A DNA stretch of 64,000 nucleotides from RGIG9608 sp045612365 (GTDB taxonomy: Bacteria; Bacteroidota; Bacteroidia; Bacteroidales; Paludibacteraceae): positions 186,001 through 250,000 of the forward strand of contig JAZKYY010000017.1 in NCBI GenBank assembly GCA_045612365.1. The letters are read 5' to 3'. Within the stretch, counting starts at the first letter, position 1; each line of letters begins with the position of its first letter. A program made the translations under genes and the position numbers. Under the pieces are notes generated by a model that did no database searches, was not told the DNA's origin, and was given only the letters and a program-made list of their open reading frames with translations. Positions 28,653 to 36,392 of this stretch are shown here, piece after piece.

Positions 28653-30410
28653 ATGTCAGAAAATCTTATGGATAATCTTCAAGTGGAAGAGGTTTTGGAA
28701 GAAACTCAGGTGGACTATAACACATTTGAGTTGAATGAATTGATTAATTTGTTCAAAGAATTGCTACAAAAAGATGACTTGGAGTCAATAAAAAGTGATG
28801 CAGAATCGATAAAACAAAGTTTTTACAAAAAGCTCAATTTGGAGATTGAAAATCAGAAGAAAGTTTTTGTAGAACAAGGAGGTGATTTAGAAAATTTTGT
28901 TGCAACAAAGGATGATACTGAACTTCTTTTCAAAGAGGTATATGCCGATTATAAGAAAAAGCGTGCCACTCAACAAGAGTTGAAAAATAGAATTTTAGAA
29001 GAAAATTATTCACTTAAAATGGAGCTTTTGGAAAAACTAAAAGCGCTTATTTCTTCCTCGGAAGATATAGAAAAGATTTTGGGAGAATTTAGAAATTTGC
29101 AACAAGAGTGGAAGAATATAGGGCAAGTTCCTCCTACTAAGGTTAATGAGATTTGGAAAGAATATAATTATTTGCAAGAGCAATTCTATGATCTTATAAA
29201 AATAAACAAAGAATTGCGCGAATATGATTTCAAAAAGAATTTGGAACAAAAGACGGCTATTTGCGTTGCGGCAGAAGCGTTGAACAGTGAGGAAGATGTC
29301 ATTCTGGCATCTCAGAAATTGCAGAAACTTCATGAGGATTGGAAAAATATTGGTCCTGTAGAAAAAGAATTAAGGGAAGAAATTTGGTCGCGTTTCAAAG
29401 AAGCTTCTACATTGATAAATAAAAAACATCAGGCATTTTTTGATGAAAAAAAGAAGAAAGAAGAGGAATATATAGAGCAAAAAGAGTTGATTTGCGAAAA
29501 AATTGAAGTAATAAATAAAGAAGATCTTACAACTTACAAACTTTGGGAAGAGGCTAGTAACAATATTCTAGAATTACAAAAAGCATGGAAGGAGATTCCG
29601 TTTGTAAAGAAAAAGCGTATTGAACTTTACGACCGTTTTCGTTTGGCTTGTGATAAGTTTTTCAATTCAAAAGCTGAATTTTATAAGGATCAGAAAAAGC
29701 AAAATGCTCAAAATCTTGAACTAAAAAAACAACTTTGCGAGCAAGCTGAAGCCCTTAAGGACAGTAAGGATTGGGTCAACACAGGCAGTAAATTGACACA
29801 GCTTCAGGCAGAGTGGAAAAAAATAGGTTCTGTTCAGCGTCGTCAGTCTGATGCAGTTTGGAAGCGTTTTCAGGCAGCATGTGATTATTTCTTCCAAGAA
29901 AGAGAAAAGGTTCTGGGAGATAAAAAGAGGGAGGAAGCCGAAAACCTGCAACGAAAAAAAGAGTTGATTGAAAAGGTAAGAACATTTGTTTTAGGAGAGA
30001 ATAGGGAAGAAAACATTGTTGTACTTAAATCTTTTGAGAAAGAATTTAATAGTATAGGATTTGTTGCTTTCAAACAAAAAGAGAAAGTTTGGGAAGAGTT
30101 TAAAGCAGCTATGGATGTGCATTATGGTGCATTGAATCTAGAGTCCAAAAAACGTAAGATGAGCAAGTATAAAGATAATTTATCTAATAAAAGTGAGTCG
30201 GCGTTAGGAAATGAAAGACGTTATCTTCTTCGACAATATAACGAGTTGAAAAGTGAGATTAAAACTTACGAAAACAATCTTGGATTCTTATCATCTTCAT
30301 CAAAAAAAGCTGATAAGCTTATTTTGGAGATGCAACGTAACATAGAAAAATTAAAATCACAACTTTCAGAGTTGGAAGAAAAAATCAACTTGATAGATAG
30401 CAAAGAGTAG
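28653..30410 (+). CDS. DUF349 repeat protein
   Basis: This 585-residue, highly charged and coiled-coil-rich cytoplasmic protein contains five DUF349 repeats. They begin near residue 150 and recur roughly every 75-80 residues, each marked by a W-K-x-I-G/P phrase followed by an aromatic W-x-x-F/Y helix. Examples are EWKNIGQV, DWKNIGPV, AWKEIPFV, EWKKIGSV and a decayed EFNSIGFV. The last 90 residues form a Lys/Glu coiled coil. The function of DUF349 proteins is not established; some are linked to stress or recombination phenotypes. The start is ATG 28653, 50 bp after lptB. Confidence 0.85.
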   Translation: MSENLMDNLQVEEVLEETQVDYNTFELNELINLFKELLQKDDLESIKSDAESIKQSFYKKLNLEIENQKKVFVEQGGDLENFVATKDDTELLFKEVYADYKKKRATQQELKNRILEENYSLKMELLEKLKALISSSEDIEKILGEFRNLQQEWKNIGQVPPTKVNEIWKEYNYLQEQFYDLIKINKELREYDFKKNLEQKTAICVAAEALNSEEDVILASQKLQKLHEDWKNIGPVEKELREEIWSRFKEASTLINKKHQAFFDEKKKKEEEYIEQKELICEKIEVINKEDLTTYKLWEEASNNILELQKAWKEIPFVKKKRIELYDRFRLACDKFFNSKAEFYKDQKKQNAQNLELKKQLCEQAEALKDSKDWVNTGSKLTQLQAEWKKIGSVQRRQSDAVWKRFQAACDYFFQEREKVLGDKKREEAENLQRKKELIEKVRTFVLGENREENIVVLKSFEKEFNSIGFVAFKQKEKVWEEFKAAMDVHYGALNLESKKRKMSKYKDNLSNKSESALGNERRYLLRQYNELKSEIKTYENNLGFLSSSSKKADKLILEMQRNIEKLKSQLSELEEKINLIDSKE

Positions 30411-30434
30411 GTAGTTTTTTTATAGTAAAAGTAG

Positions 30435-30471
30435 AGAGAGTTTACGAGTGAAAAAGTATGCTCTCTTTTTT
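30435..30471 (+). terminator. probable terminator after the DUF349 gene
   Basis: AGAGAG (30435-30440) pairs with CTCTCT (30461-30466) around a 20-nt loop and runs into a T tract. It lies between convergent genes and ends at the rsmD stop. The long loop makes it weaker than the others listed. Confidence 0.5.
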
Positions 30472-31003
30472 ATTTAAAAAAAGAAAAATGAACATTTCCG
30501 TAGGAACGGTGCTCTACAAAATGTGGATGTTCCGAAAAACTGTTCGAACTGCCATGTTCCAAAACAAACAATCCGCCTTCGGTAAGTAGTGAATGTTCAA
30601 AAATTAGGTCCGGAAGTGTTTTCAATGTGTCTAGTTGATAAGGAGGATCAGCAAAAATGATATCATATTTTTGAGCACAACTTTTCAAAAAACGGAACAC
30701 ATCTATTCGAGAGGTTCTGAGGTTCGAAATTTTTAATTCTGTCGAAGTTTTTTTAATGAAAGCTAAATGTTTTTCGCTCATCTCAATAGCTGTAACATTG
30801 GCGCAACCTCTTGATACAAACTCAAAACTAATACTTCCTGTCCCGGAAAAAAGGTCAAGAGCAATGGTGCCCTCCAAATCAAAATAGTTGTTTGTGATTA
30901 CGTTGAACAAACTTTCTTTGGCAAAGTCGGTTGTAGGACGTGCTGTGATATTGGTAGGAGGAGTAAATCTTCTCCCTTTGAATTTTCCGTTAATGATGCG
31001 CAT
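30470..31003 (-). CDS. rsmD: 16S rRNA (guanine966-N2)-methyltransferase
   Basis: RsmD methylates G966 of 16S rRNA in the assembled 30S subunit. The 177-residue protein has RIINGKFKGRRF at the N-terminus, RPTTDFAKESLFNV, the SAM motif ALDLFSGTGSISFE and the catalytic DPPY at 119-122. An upstream TTG-type or ATG start (to 31054) would precede the promoter CAAAAGTA at 31010-31017. MRIINGK at 31003 is the conserved family start. The gene is divergent from rfbD. Confidence 0.94.
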   Translation of the reverse strand: MRIINGKFKGRRFTPPTNITARPTTDFAKESLFNVITNNYFDLEGTIALDLFSGTGSISFEFVSRGCANVTAIEMSEKHLAFIKKTSTELKISNLRTSRIDVFRFLKSCAQKYDIIFADPPYQLDTLKTLPDLIFEHSLLTEGGLFVLEHGSSNSFSEHPHFVEHRSYGNVHFSFFK

Positions 31004-31009
31004 ACAATG

Positions 31010-31017
31010 CAAAAGTA
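31010..31017 (-). promoter_or_regulatory. promoter -7 element for rsmD
   Basis: The minus strand reads TACTTTTG, an exact TAnnTTTG match only 6 bp before ATG 31003, implying a very short or absent leader. Confidence 0.5.
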
Positions 31018-31061
31018 AAGAAAAGAGACGATTTTTACATCGTTGAAGAAACAAGTTTTTA

Positions 31062-31069
31062 TATTTTTG
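31062..31069 (+). promoter_or_regulatory. promoter -7 element for rfbD
   Basis: TATTTTTG matches TAnnTTTG and lies 22 bp before ATG 31092. Confidence 0.45.
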
Positions 31070-31091
31070 TTCACGAAAAGAAAGTTTGGAT

Positions 31092-31961
31092 ATGAACGTT
31101 TTGGTTACTGGAGCAAATGGGCAATTAGGAAATGAGATGCGAGTTCTAGGAAAAAATTCATCTCATAATTATATCTTTACAGATGTTAATGAATTAGATA
31201 TTACTTGTCGTGATGCAATTAGGGAACTTGTAGCGGAGCAGAAGATAGATGTTATAGTGAATTGTGCTGCATATACAAATGTCGACAAGGCCGAAGATGA
31301 CCAGGGAGTTGCGTATCTTCTCAATGCTCAGGCAGTAGAAAATTTAGCATTTGTTGCCAAGGAGTTTGATGTTACTTTGTTTCATATCTCTACCGATTAT
31401 GTTTTTTCTGGAAAAAATAGTATCCCTTACATAGAAGAAGATGAGGCTTGTCCGATTGGTGTTTATGGAAAAACAAAACGCCAAGGAGAGGAAGCAATTC
31501 TTCAATCTGGATGTAAGTACATTATTATTCGCACTTCGTGGTTGTATAGTGAGTTTGGAAAAAACTTCTTAAAAACTATGCTTCAGTTGACATCCACAAA
31601 ACCAGAAATAAAAGTGGTTTCCGACCAAGTTGGGACACCGACTTATGCTTTTGATTTAGCGAATGTTATTTCTCAAATTATTGAGCATAAATCCTTTGAA
31701 AGGAAAGACGGTGTTTATCATTTTTCCAATGAAGGAGTTTGTAGTTGGTATGATTTTGCAAAGTCAATAGCTAGTTTTTCTAAGCATCTGTCTTGTGATA
31801 TTTTGCCTTGTCATAGCAAAGAATTCCCTAGTAAAGTCACTCGTCCAAGTTTTTCGGTCCTTGATAAAACAAAAATTAAGAATACTTTTGGAGTTACTAT
31901 TCCTCATTGGCAAGATTCTTTGAAAGTGTGTTTGGAAAATATGAGAGCTCTAGGAGAGTGA
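31092..31961 (+). CDS. rfbD: dTDP-4-dehydrorhamnose reductase
   Basis: RfbD carries out the final NAD(P)H-dependent reduction to dTDP-L-rhamnose, a surface polysaccharide precursor. The 289-residue short-chain dehydrogenase shows the nucleotide motif GANGQLG (7-13), VNCAAYTNVDKAE, ISTDYVFSG and the catalytic Tyr125-x3-Lys129 in VYGKTKRQGE. The frame extends to TTG 31086, but ATG 31092 is the family start. rfbA, rfbB and rfbC are not adjacent, so rhamnose synthesis genes are dispersed. Confidence 0.94.
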   Translation: MNVLVTGANGQLGNEMRVLGKNSSHNYIFTDVNELDITCRDAIRELVAEQKIDVIVNCAAYTNVDKAEDDQGVAYLLNAQAVENLAFVAKEFDVTLFHISTDYVFSGKNSIPYIEEDEACPIGVYGKTKRQGEEAILQSGCKYIIIRTSWLYSEFGKNFLKTMLQLTSTKPEIKVVSDQVGTPTYAFDLANVISQIIEHKSFERKDGVYHFSNEGVCSWYDFAKSIASFSKHLSCDILPCHSKEFPSKVTRPSFSVLDKTKIKNTFGVTIPHWQDSLKVCLENMRALGE

Positions 31962-31981
31962 TTTTTTTGAAAACTATTTTC

Positions 31982-32011
31982 TTGTTTTTTGCTAATCTTT
32001 TTCTACATTTG
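31982..32011 (+). promoter_or_regulatory. promoter for the 32041 gene (-33 TTG, -7 TACATTTG)
   Basis: TTG at 31982-31984 and TACATTTG at 32004-32011 are separated by exactly 19 bp, a full Bacteroidota promoter match. The predicted leader is about 24 nt. Confidence 0.65.
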
Positions 32012-32040
32012 CAAATGTTAATTAAAAAACCGAATAAAAA

Positions 32041-32724
32041 ATGAAAATAACTGTTAGAATCCTATTGTTTATCTCTATTTTGGTACTAGGATATTTTTGT
32101 GTAATGAGTATTCTTACTCCAATTGAGTTCAACGAACAAAGTGCTTTGAGAGAGAAAGCTGTTGTGAAAAATCTTATTGATTTGCGTAAAACACAGATTG
32201 AATATAAAAACCAAACAGGAAAATATGCTGTGAGTGCTGATACATTGATTAAATTTATCAAAAATGGAAAAATGCCTGTGGTTTTGAAAGAAGGGACTTT
32301 GACAGACCAACAACTCAACGATGGGTTGACAGAAGCAAAAGCTATTGCAATCATTCGCAAAGGAAATCAAAAAGAAATTATTGCGTTAGGTTTGCAGAAC
32401 TTCAAACGTGATACTTCGTATGTAAGTGTTTATGAAAGTTTGTTTGCTTCTTCATACTCTATTGACGAAATAGATAAGATATTTGAAATTCCTTATTCAA
32501 ACGGACAACGTTTCCAAATCGATACTGCAACTTATACTAACCCAACATCAGGAATTCAAATTCCTTTGTTTGAAGCAAAAGCACATTATGATACTTATTT
32601 GAGCGACCTTAATCGTCAAGAGTTGATTAACCTTAAAGATACTAAAAACAAATTGGGAAAATATGCAGGTTTGCAAGTAGGTTCAATCGTTGAACCAAAT
32701 AATAACGCAGGGAACTGGGAATAA
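32041..32724 (+). CDS. uncharacterised membrane-anchored protein
   Basis: This 227-residue protein has one N-terminal hydrophobic helix (about residues 5-26) and then a long helical segment (about 34-60). The segment contains REKAVVKNLIDLRKTQIEYKN, followed by TGKYAVSADTLIKFIKNGKMP. A single N-terminal helix running into a charged helix and the TGKYA phrase recalls pseudopilin-like proteins, but I see no prepilin peptidase site. The rest is soluble, ends GNWE and has no motif I recognise. It appears conserved in Bacteroidales from memory of the pattern only. It has its own promoter and terminator, so it is monocistronic. The function is unknown. Confidence 0.8.
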   Translation: MKITVRILLFISILVLGYFCVMSILTPIEFNEQSALREKAVVKNLIDLRKTQIEYKNQTGKYAVSADTLIKFIKNGKMPVVLKEGTLTDQQLNDGLTEAKAIAIIRKGNQKEIIALGLQNFKRDTSYVSVYESLFASSYSIDEIDKIFEIPYSNGQRFQIDTATYTNPTSGIQIPLFEAKAHYDTYLSDLNRQELINLKDTKNKLGKYAGLQVGSIVEPNNNAGNWE

Positions 32725-32743
32725 AAATCTTTATTATAATATG

Positions 32744-32777
32744 AAAAAGAGTTCTATTTGTAGAACTCTTTTTTTTT
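32744..32777. terminator. intrinsic terminator after the 32041 gene
   Basis: AAAGAGTTCTA and TAGAACTCTTT form a perfect 11-bp stem with a TTTG loop, flanked by A and T tracts. The T tract runs up to the stop codon of the convergent C40 peptidase gene, so the hairpin may serve both genes. Confidence 0.9.
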
Positions 32778-33508
32778 CAATCTATTCTTTTTATTATTCT
32801 CAGTTTATGAGAATATCCATTTTGCGAATCGGCTAAAATTCCGTAATTGTCAATTTGACTAATCTTCACCTGACCTGATGCGTGAATAATTTGATGATTA
32901 TTTAGCAGAATACCAACATGTACTATTTTCCCGTTTTCGTTTTCAAAAAATGCAAGGTCGCCAGTTTTAGTTTCAGTAAGAAAATCAACAGTAGTTCCCA
33001 ATGCAACTTGTTGAGAGGCGTCACGAGGGAGTTGCTTCCCACAAATAAAGAAAACGGTTTGAACAAAACCAGAGCAATCTATCCCGAAAATGGTTTTTCC
33101 TCCCCAAAGATACGGAGCATTAAGAAACTGTAGAGCAACCTTTTCTATTTCACAAAAATTTCGTTCCAAACAATCTTCATCTTTTATTTTGTAATGTTTA
33201 TTGTTAATAAATATACCTTCTTTTGGGACGAGGCTTCCTGCTGGGAGTATTATTGGCGTTTCACCTTGAGATGTTGCAATGGCTATAGAAGAGGAAATAA
33301 TACGAGGCTCCCGGAAGTCATTTTCTTCTCTTGGTAGCATATTATTACTTATAAAACCTTCGTATTTGTCCTTTTTTGAGCGAATTTTACTCCATTTGTC
33401 AAACTTCTCGATTATTTCTATTTCTTCCCCGAAAAGAACTTCTGAACACATTTCACTTCGTTCTGAAGGTTCACTTCGCATTGGTATTACACTTATAGTT
33501 GCTCTCAT
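32777..33508 (-). CDS. NlpC/P60 (C40) peptidase, YkfC-like
   Basis: This cysteine peptidase probably cleaves gamma-D-glutamyl-diamino acid bonds in peptidoglycan peptides. With the start used here it has 243 residues. SH3-like segments come first (SVIPMRSEPSERSEM, LFGEEIEII, then about 80-125). The catalytic domain follows, with the Cys in FGIDCSGFVQTVF, the His in KIVHVGILL and a third polar residue in IIHASGQV. No signal peptide is evident, fitting cytoplasmic peptide recycling. An upstream in-frame ATG at 33541 is possible; ATG 33508 gives a more typical N-terminus. The nearby dipeptide epimerase supports a muropeptide-recycling role. Confidence 0.88.
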   Translation of the reverse strand: MRATISVIPMRSEPSERSEMCSEVLFGEEIEIIEKFDKWSKIRSKKDKYEGFISNNMLPREENDFREPRIISSSIAIATSQGETPIILPAGSLVPKEGIFINNKHYKIKDEDCLERNFCEIEKVALQFLNAPYLWGGKTIFGIDCSGFVQTVFFICGKQLPRDASQQVALGTTVDFLTETKTGDLAFFENENGKIVHVGILLNNHQIIHASGQVKISQIDNYGILADSQNGYSHKLRIIKRID

Positions 33509-33625
33509 ATATTCGCATTTAAAATAATGCTCAAATATCATAATTTTTACTGATTATATATGGAGGTTTAGTAGAATTATAATCAATAAAAAGGAAAGAT
33601 AATTATTTTTTAGAAAAATAGTCTT

Positions 33626-33633
33626 TACCTTTG
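33626..33633 (+). promoter_or_regulatory. promoter -7 element for proC
   Basis: TACCTTTG matches TAnnTTTG, 17 bp before ATG 33651. Confidence 0.55.
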
Positions 33634-33650
33634 CTTTTAGAAAAATTATT

Positions 33651-34445
33651 ATGACAATGAAAATAGGAATTATTGGAGCAGGAAATATTGGTGGCTCAAT
33701 GATAGAAGGTTTTGCTCAATGTGCAGCTATATCTAATACAGATTTGTATGTTAGTGATTTAGCGGAAGATCGTTTGCAAAAACTGAAACAAAAGTTTACG
33801 GGGATAAATGTATCTACTTCCAACAAAGATGTTGCTCAAAAGTCAGATATGCTGATTCTTGCTGTTAAACCTTGGTTGGTGGAATCCGTTATTGAGGAAA
33901 TTTGTTGTGAAGTGAAAAGTCGTATTGTTGTTTCTGTCGCGGCTGGAGTAGATTTGATACAATTGAGAAGTTTGTTTGAAGGAGCAAAGAACCAACTCTC
34001 AATATTTCGAATGATTCCAAACACAGCAATTGCTATTGGCAAAGGTGTTTTGACTGTTTCTCATGATCAATGTTCAAAAGAAGAAATTTTAGAGGTAGAA
34101 AATATTTTTTCGACATTAGGTCAAGTTTTTGTTGTTCCTGAAAAGCAGTTAAATGCTTTTATGTCATTGTCGAGTTGCGGTATTGCTTATGCTTTTCGAT
34201 ATATCAGAGCTGCGGTAGAAGGTGCAGTAGAAATGGGTATTAGCGCAGATGTGGCTCAAAACGTTGTTGCTCAAACTTTGATAGGAGCAGCAGAGTTGTT
34301 GCAAAAAAATGCATCTCATCCAGAGATGGAAATAGACAAAGTAACTACGCCAGGTGGCATAACCATTAAGGGTTTGAATGAGATGGAAGCCAATGGTTTT
34401 ACTTCTTCAGTTATAAAAGGTTTGAAAGCAAGTTTAATAAAATAA
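33651..34445 (+). CDS. proC: pyrroline-5-carboxylate reductase
   Basis: ProC reduces pyrroline-5-carboxylate to proline. The 264-residue enzyme has the nucleotide motif IGIIGAGNIGGSMIEGF, VKPWLVESVIEEI, FRMIPNTAIAIGKG and the C-terminal signature TPGGITIKGLNEME. The start could be ATG 33651 or 33657. It is followed after 3 bp by the dipeptide epimerase, so the two are co-transcribed. Confidence 0.95.
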   Translation: MTMKIGIIGAGNIGGSMIEGFAQCAAISNTDLYVSDLAEDRLQKLKQKFTGINVSTSNKDVAQKSDMLILAVKPWLVESVIEEICCEVKSRIVVSVAAGVDLIQLRSLFEGAKNQLSIFRMIPNTAIAIGKGVLTVSHDQCSKEEILEVENIFSTLGQVFVVPEKQLNAFMSLSSCGIAYAFRYIRAAVEGAVEMGISADVAQNVVAQTLIGAAELLQKNASHPEMEIDKVTTPGGITIKGLNEMEANGFTSSVIKGLKASLIK

Positions 34446-34448
34446 ACA

Positions 34449-35468
34449 TTGAAACTTTCATTTTCCACATACAATTTGGAATTGCGGCATACGTTTGCAA
34501 TAGCCAACTATTCAAGAACAAGCACTCCAGTAGTGCTTGTTGAGGTTGAACACGAAGGTCTCATTGGTTATGGAGAAGCATCTCTTCCTCAGTATTTAGG
34601 AGAAACTCAGGAGAGTGTTTGTCGGTTTTTGCAAAAGGTAAATTTGTCTGGTTTTTCAGACTTACGTTCTTTAGAAGATGTTTTGCAATATGTTGATAAA
34701 ATAGAAGAAAGGAATACCGCAGCCAAAGCAGCAATAGATATTGCTTTGCACGACTTGTGGGGAAAACTACATCAAAAACCTCTTTACACCCTACTAAATA
34801 TAGACATAACTAATCAACTATACACCTCTTTTACAATAGGGATTGATTCAGAAGACGTTGTTAGGAAGAAAATAGAAGAGGCAGAACCTTATGCTATTCT
34901 TAAAATAAAAGTGAACAAAGATTGGCGAGAAACCATTCGAGTAATACGAAAATATACTGATAAACCACTTTTTATTGATGCTAACCAAAGTTGGAGTGAT
35001 AAACACGAGGCACTAGAGAGCGTTTTGGAGTTGCAAGATCAAAATGTTTTGCTCATAGAGCAACCTCTTCCAAAGGAAAATCTACTTGATAGTGCATGGC
35101 TAACGTCTCGTAGCCCATTACCTATAATTGCTGACGAGTCTGTTCAGCGTTTATGCGATATGGATAAAATTGAAGGAGCTTTTCATGGCATCAACATTAA
35201 ACTCATGAAATGTACCGGAATTGCTGAAGCTTATAAAATGATTTTTGCTGCAAGAAAGAAAAGGATGAAAGTTATGCTCGGATGTATGACAGAAACTTCA
35301 TGTGCAATCTCAGCGGCAGCTCAACTTTCTCCGTTGGTAGATTTTGCTGATTTAGATGGAAATCTGCTGATAAAAAACGATTGTTTTGATGGCGTGAAGA
35401 TAATTGATGGAAAAATTACTCTCAACACAAATTCTGGAATTGGTGTGAGGAAGAATGATGTAGGATAA
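34449..35468 (+). CDS. L-Ala-D/L-Glu (dipeptide) epimerase
   Basis: This enolase-superfamily enzyme epimerises dipeptides released from peptidoglycan. The 339-residue protein has an N-terminal capping domain (ELRHTFAIANYSR, GYGEASLPQYLGET). The barrel carries the catalytic lysines in ILKIKVNKD, metal ligands in FIDANQSW, LIEQPLP and IADESVQ, and a second catalytic lysine in NIKLMKCTGI. The C-terminal GCMTETSC motif places it in the dipeptide epimerase group. The only suitable start is TTG 34449, 3 bp after proC. With the nearby C40 peptidase it suggests recycling of murein peptides. Confidence 0.9.
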   Translation: MKLSFSTYNLELRHTFAIANYSRTSTPVVLVEVEHEGLIGYGEASLPQYLGETQESVCRFLQKVNLSGFSDLRSLEDVLQYVDKIEERNTAAKAAIDIALHDLWGKLHQKPLYTLLNIDITNQLYTSFTIGIDSEDVVRKKIEEAEPYAILKIKVNKDWRETIRVIRKYTDKPLFIDANQSWSDKHEALESVLELQDQNVLLIEQPLPKENLLDSAWLTSRSPLPIIADESVQRLCDMDKIEGAFHGINIKLMKCTGIAEAYKMIFAARKKRMKVMLGCMTETSCAISAAAQLSPLVDFADLDGNLLIKNDCFDGVKIIDGKITLNTNSGIGVRKNDVG

Positions 35469-35482
35469 ATTTTATAAGAAAT

Positions 35483-35789
35483 ATGAAAAAGAGTGATTTA
35501 TTAAAATATTGTCGTTACTACAAGGGCGAGGACAATAGTCCTTTTGAAGAACAGAACAAATCAATGCTGTGGTTTTATGAACGTTCTTGGGTGTTTGATA
35601 TGATGCAAGTCGTCCTATATTGATGAATATATCTATCTTGGTTTGGAAACATTTGAACAATTTGAGAATACACCTATTACGTTGAAAGCTTTGCTATTCA
35701 ATAGATATGCTAAAGGTTCTTATTACTTAGAGAATGAGAAAGAAAATTTTAAAAAATTCTACAGGAAATACTATAAAGAGGAGTTGTAA
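35483..35789 (+). pseudogene. frameshifted small Bacteroidales conserved gene
   Basis: ATG 35483 opens a frame that begins MKKSDLLKYCRYYKGEDNSPF and runs to a stop at 35621-35623. The next frame then continues without interruption from about 35607 to TAA 35787. It reads YIDEYIYLGLETFEQFENT, then PITLKALLFNRYAKGSYY and FKKFYRKYYKEEL. Together these give about 100 residues of one acidic/aromatic protein joined across a +1 shift near 35605-35616. I recognise the pattern (YCRYYKGE at the start, TLKALLFNR and FKKFY..YYK at the end) as a conserved Bacteroidales protein of unknown function. It may be a recent pseudogene or a sequence error. Confidence 0.72.
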
Positions 35790-35803
35790 CACTCCTTTTT
35801 TTA
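35779..35803 (+). terminator. terminator overlapping the end of the frameshifted gene
   Basis: AGGAGT and ACTCCT pair around a TGTAAC loop that contains the stop codon, followed by seven T residues. It would end the proC-epimerase transcript. Confidence 0.65.
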
Positions 35804-35847
35804 TTGCTAATGCCTATTGCAATTAGTTTTTTATGAAAGAATTAATT

Positions 35848-35880
35848 AAAAAAAGCAAAGTAAAATTTTACCTTGCTTTT
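35848..35880 (-). terminator. terminator after ssb (possibly bidirectional)
   Basis: A 15-nt inverted repeat with one mismatch (AAAAGCAAAGTAAAA / TTTTACCTTGCTTTT) lies 23 bp past the ssb stop. On the minus strand it runs into seven T residues. Confidence 0.7.
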
Positions 35881-35902
35881 AATTTATTCTCCTTCTTTTT
35901 TC

Positions 35903-36346
35903 TTAGAATGGAAGATCGTCTGTTTCTGCTTCGCTATCAAATGGAGAAGAGAAAGGTGCTACGGCAGGTTTCTCTGCTACGGTAGCGCTATCGGAACCAC
36001 CTCCTGAAGAACGTTTAGAACCAAAAAATTCTATCTTGTCGCAAACTATTTCGTAAACATCGCGTTTCATCCCATTTTTATCTTCATAAGAGCGAGAGCG
36101 AATTTTTCCTTCTACATAAACGCTCGAACCTTTTTTTACCCATCTTTCTACAAATGGCACTTGATCTTTTCTTACTACAATACGATGCCACTCTGTTCTC
36201 TCTGGCACCTCAGTTCCGTTCGACAATTTGTATCCTCTTTCGGTGGTTGCTAATGAAAAATTAGCAACTGCATTTCCACCTTCGAAATGCTGAACCTCAG
36301 GATCTCTACCTACGTTTCCAATTAAAATAACTTTGTTCAATGACAT
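35903..36346 (-). CDS. ssb: single-stranded DNA-binding protein
   Basis: SSB coats single-stranded DNA in replication and repair. The 147-residue protein has an OB fold: MSLNKVILIGNVGRDPEVQ, FSLATTERGY, TEWHRIVV and GSSVYVEGKIRSRSYEDKNG. A Ser/Gly/Ala linker follows, and then the acidic tip DDLPF that recruits partner proteins. It lies 46 bp downstream of mutY in the same direction. A near-consensus TATCTTTA (36391-36384, minus) may give it its own promoter. Confidence 0.96.
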   Translation of the reverse strand: MSLNKVILIGNVGRDPEVQHFEGGNAVANFSLATTERGYKLSNGTEVPERTEWHRIVVRKDQVPFVERWVKKGSSVYVEGKIRSRSYEDKNGMKRDVYEIVCDKIEFFGSKRSSGGGSDSATVAEKPAVAPFSSPFDSEAETDDLPF

Positions 36347-36392
36347 AACTATAAGGTTTTTATTTTGAGTATGTAAAGGAAAATAAAGATAT

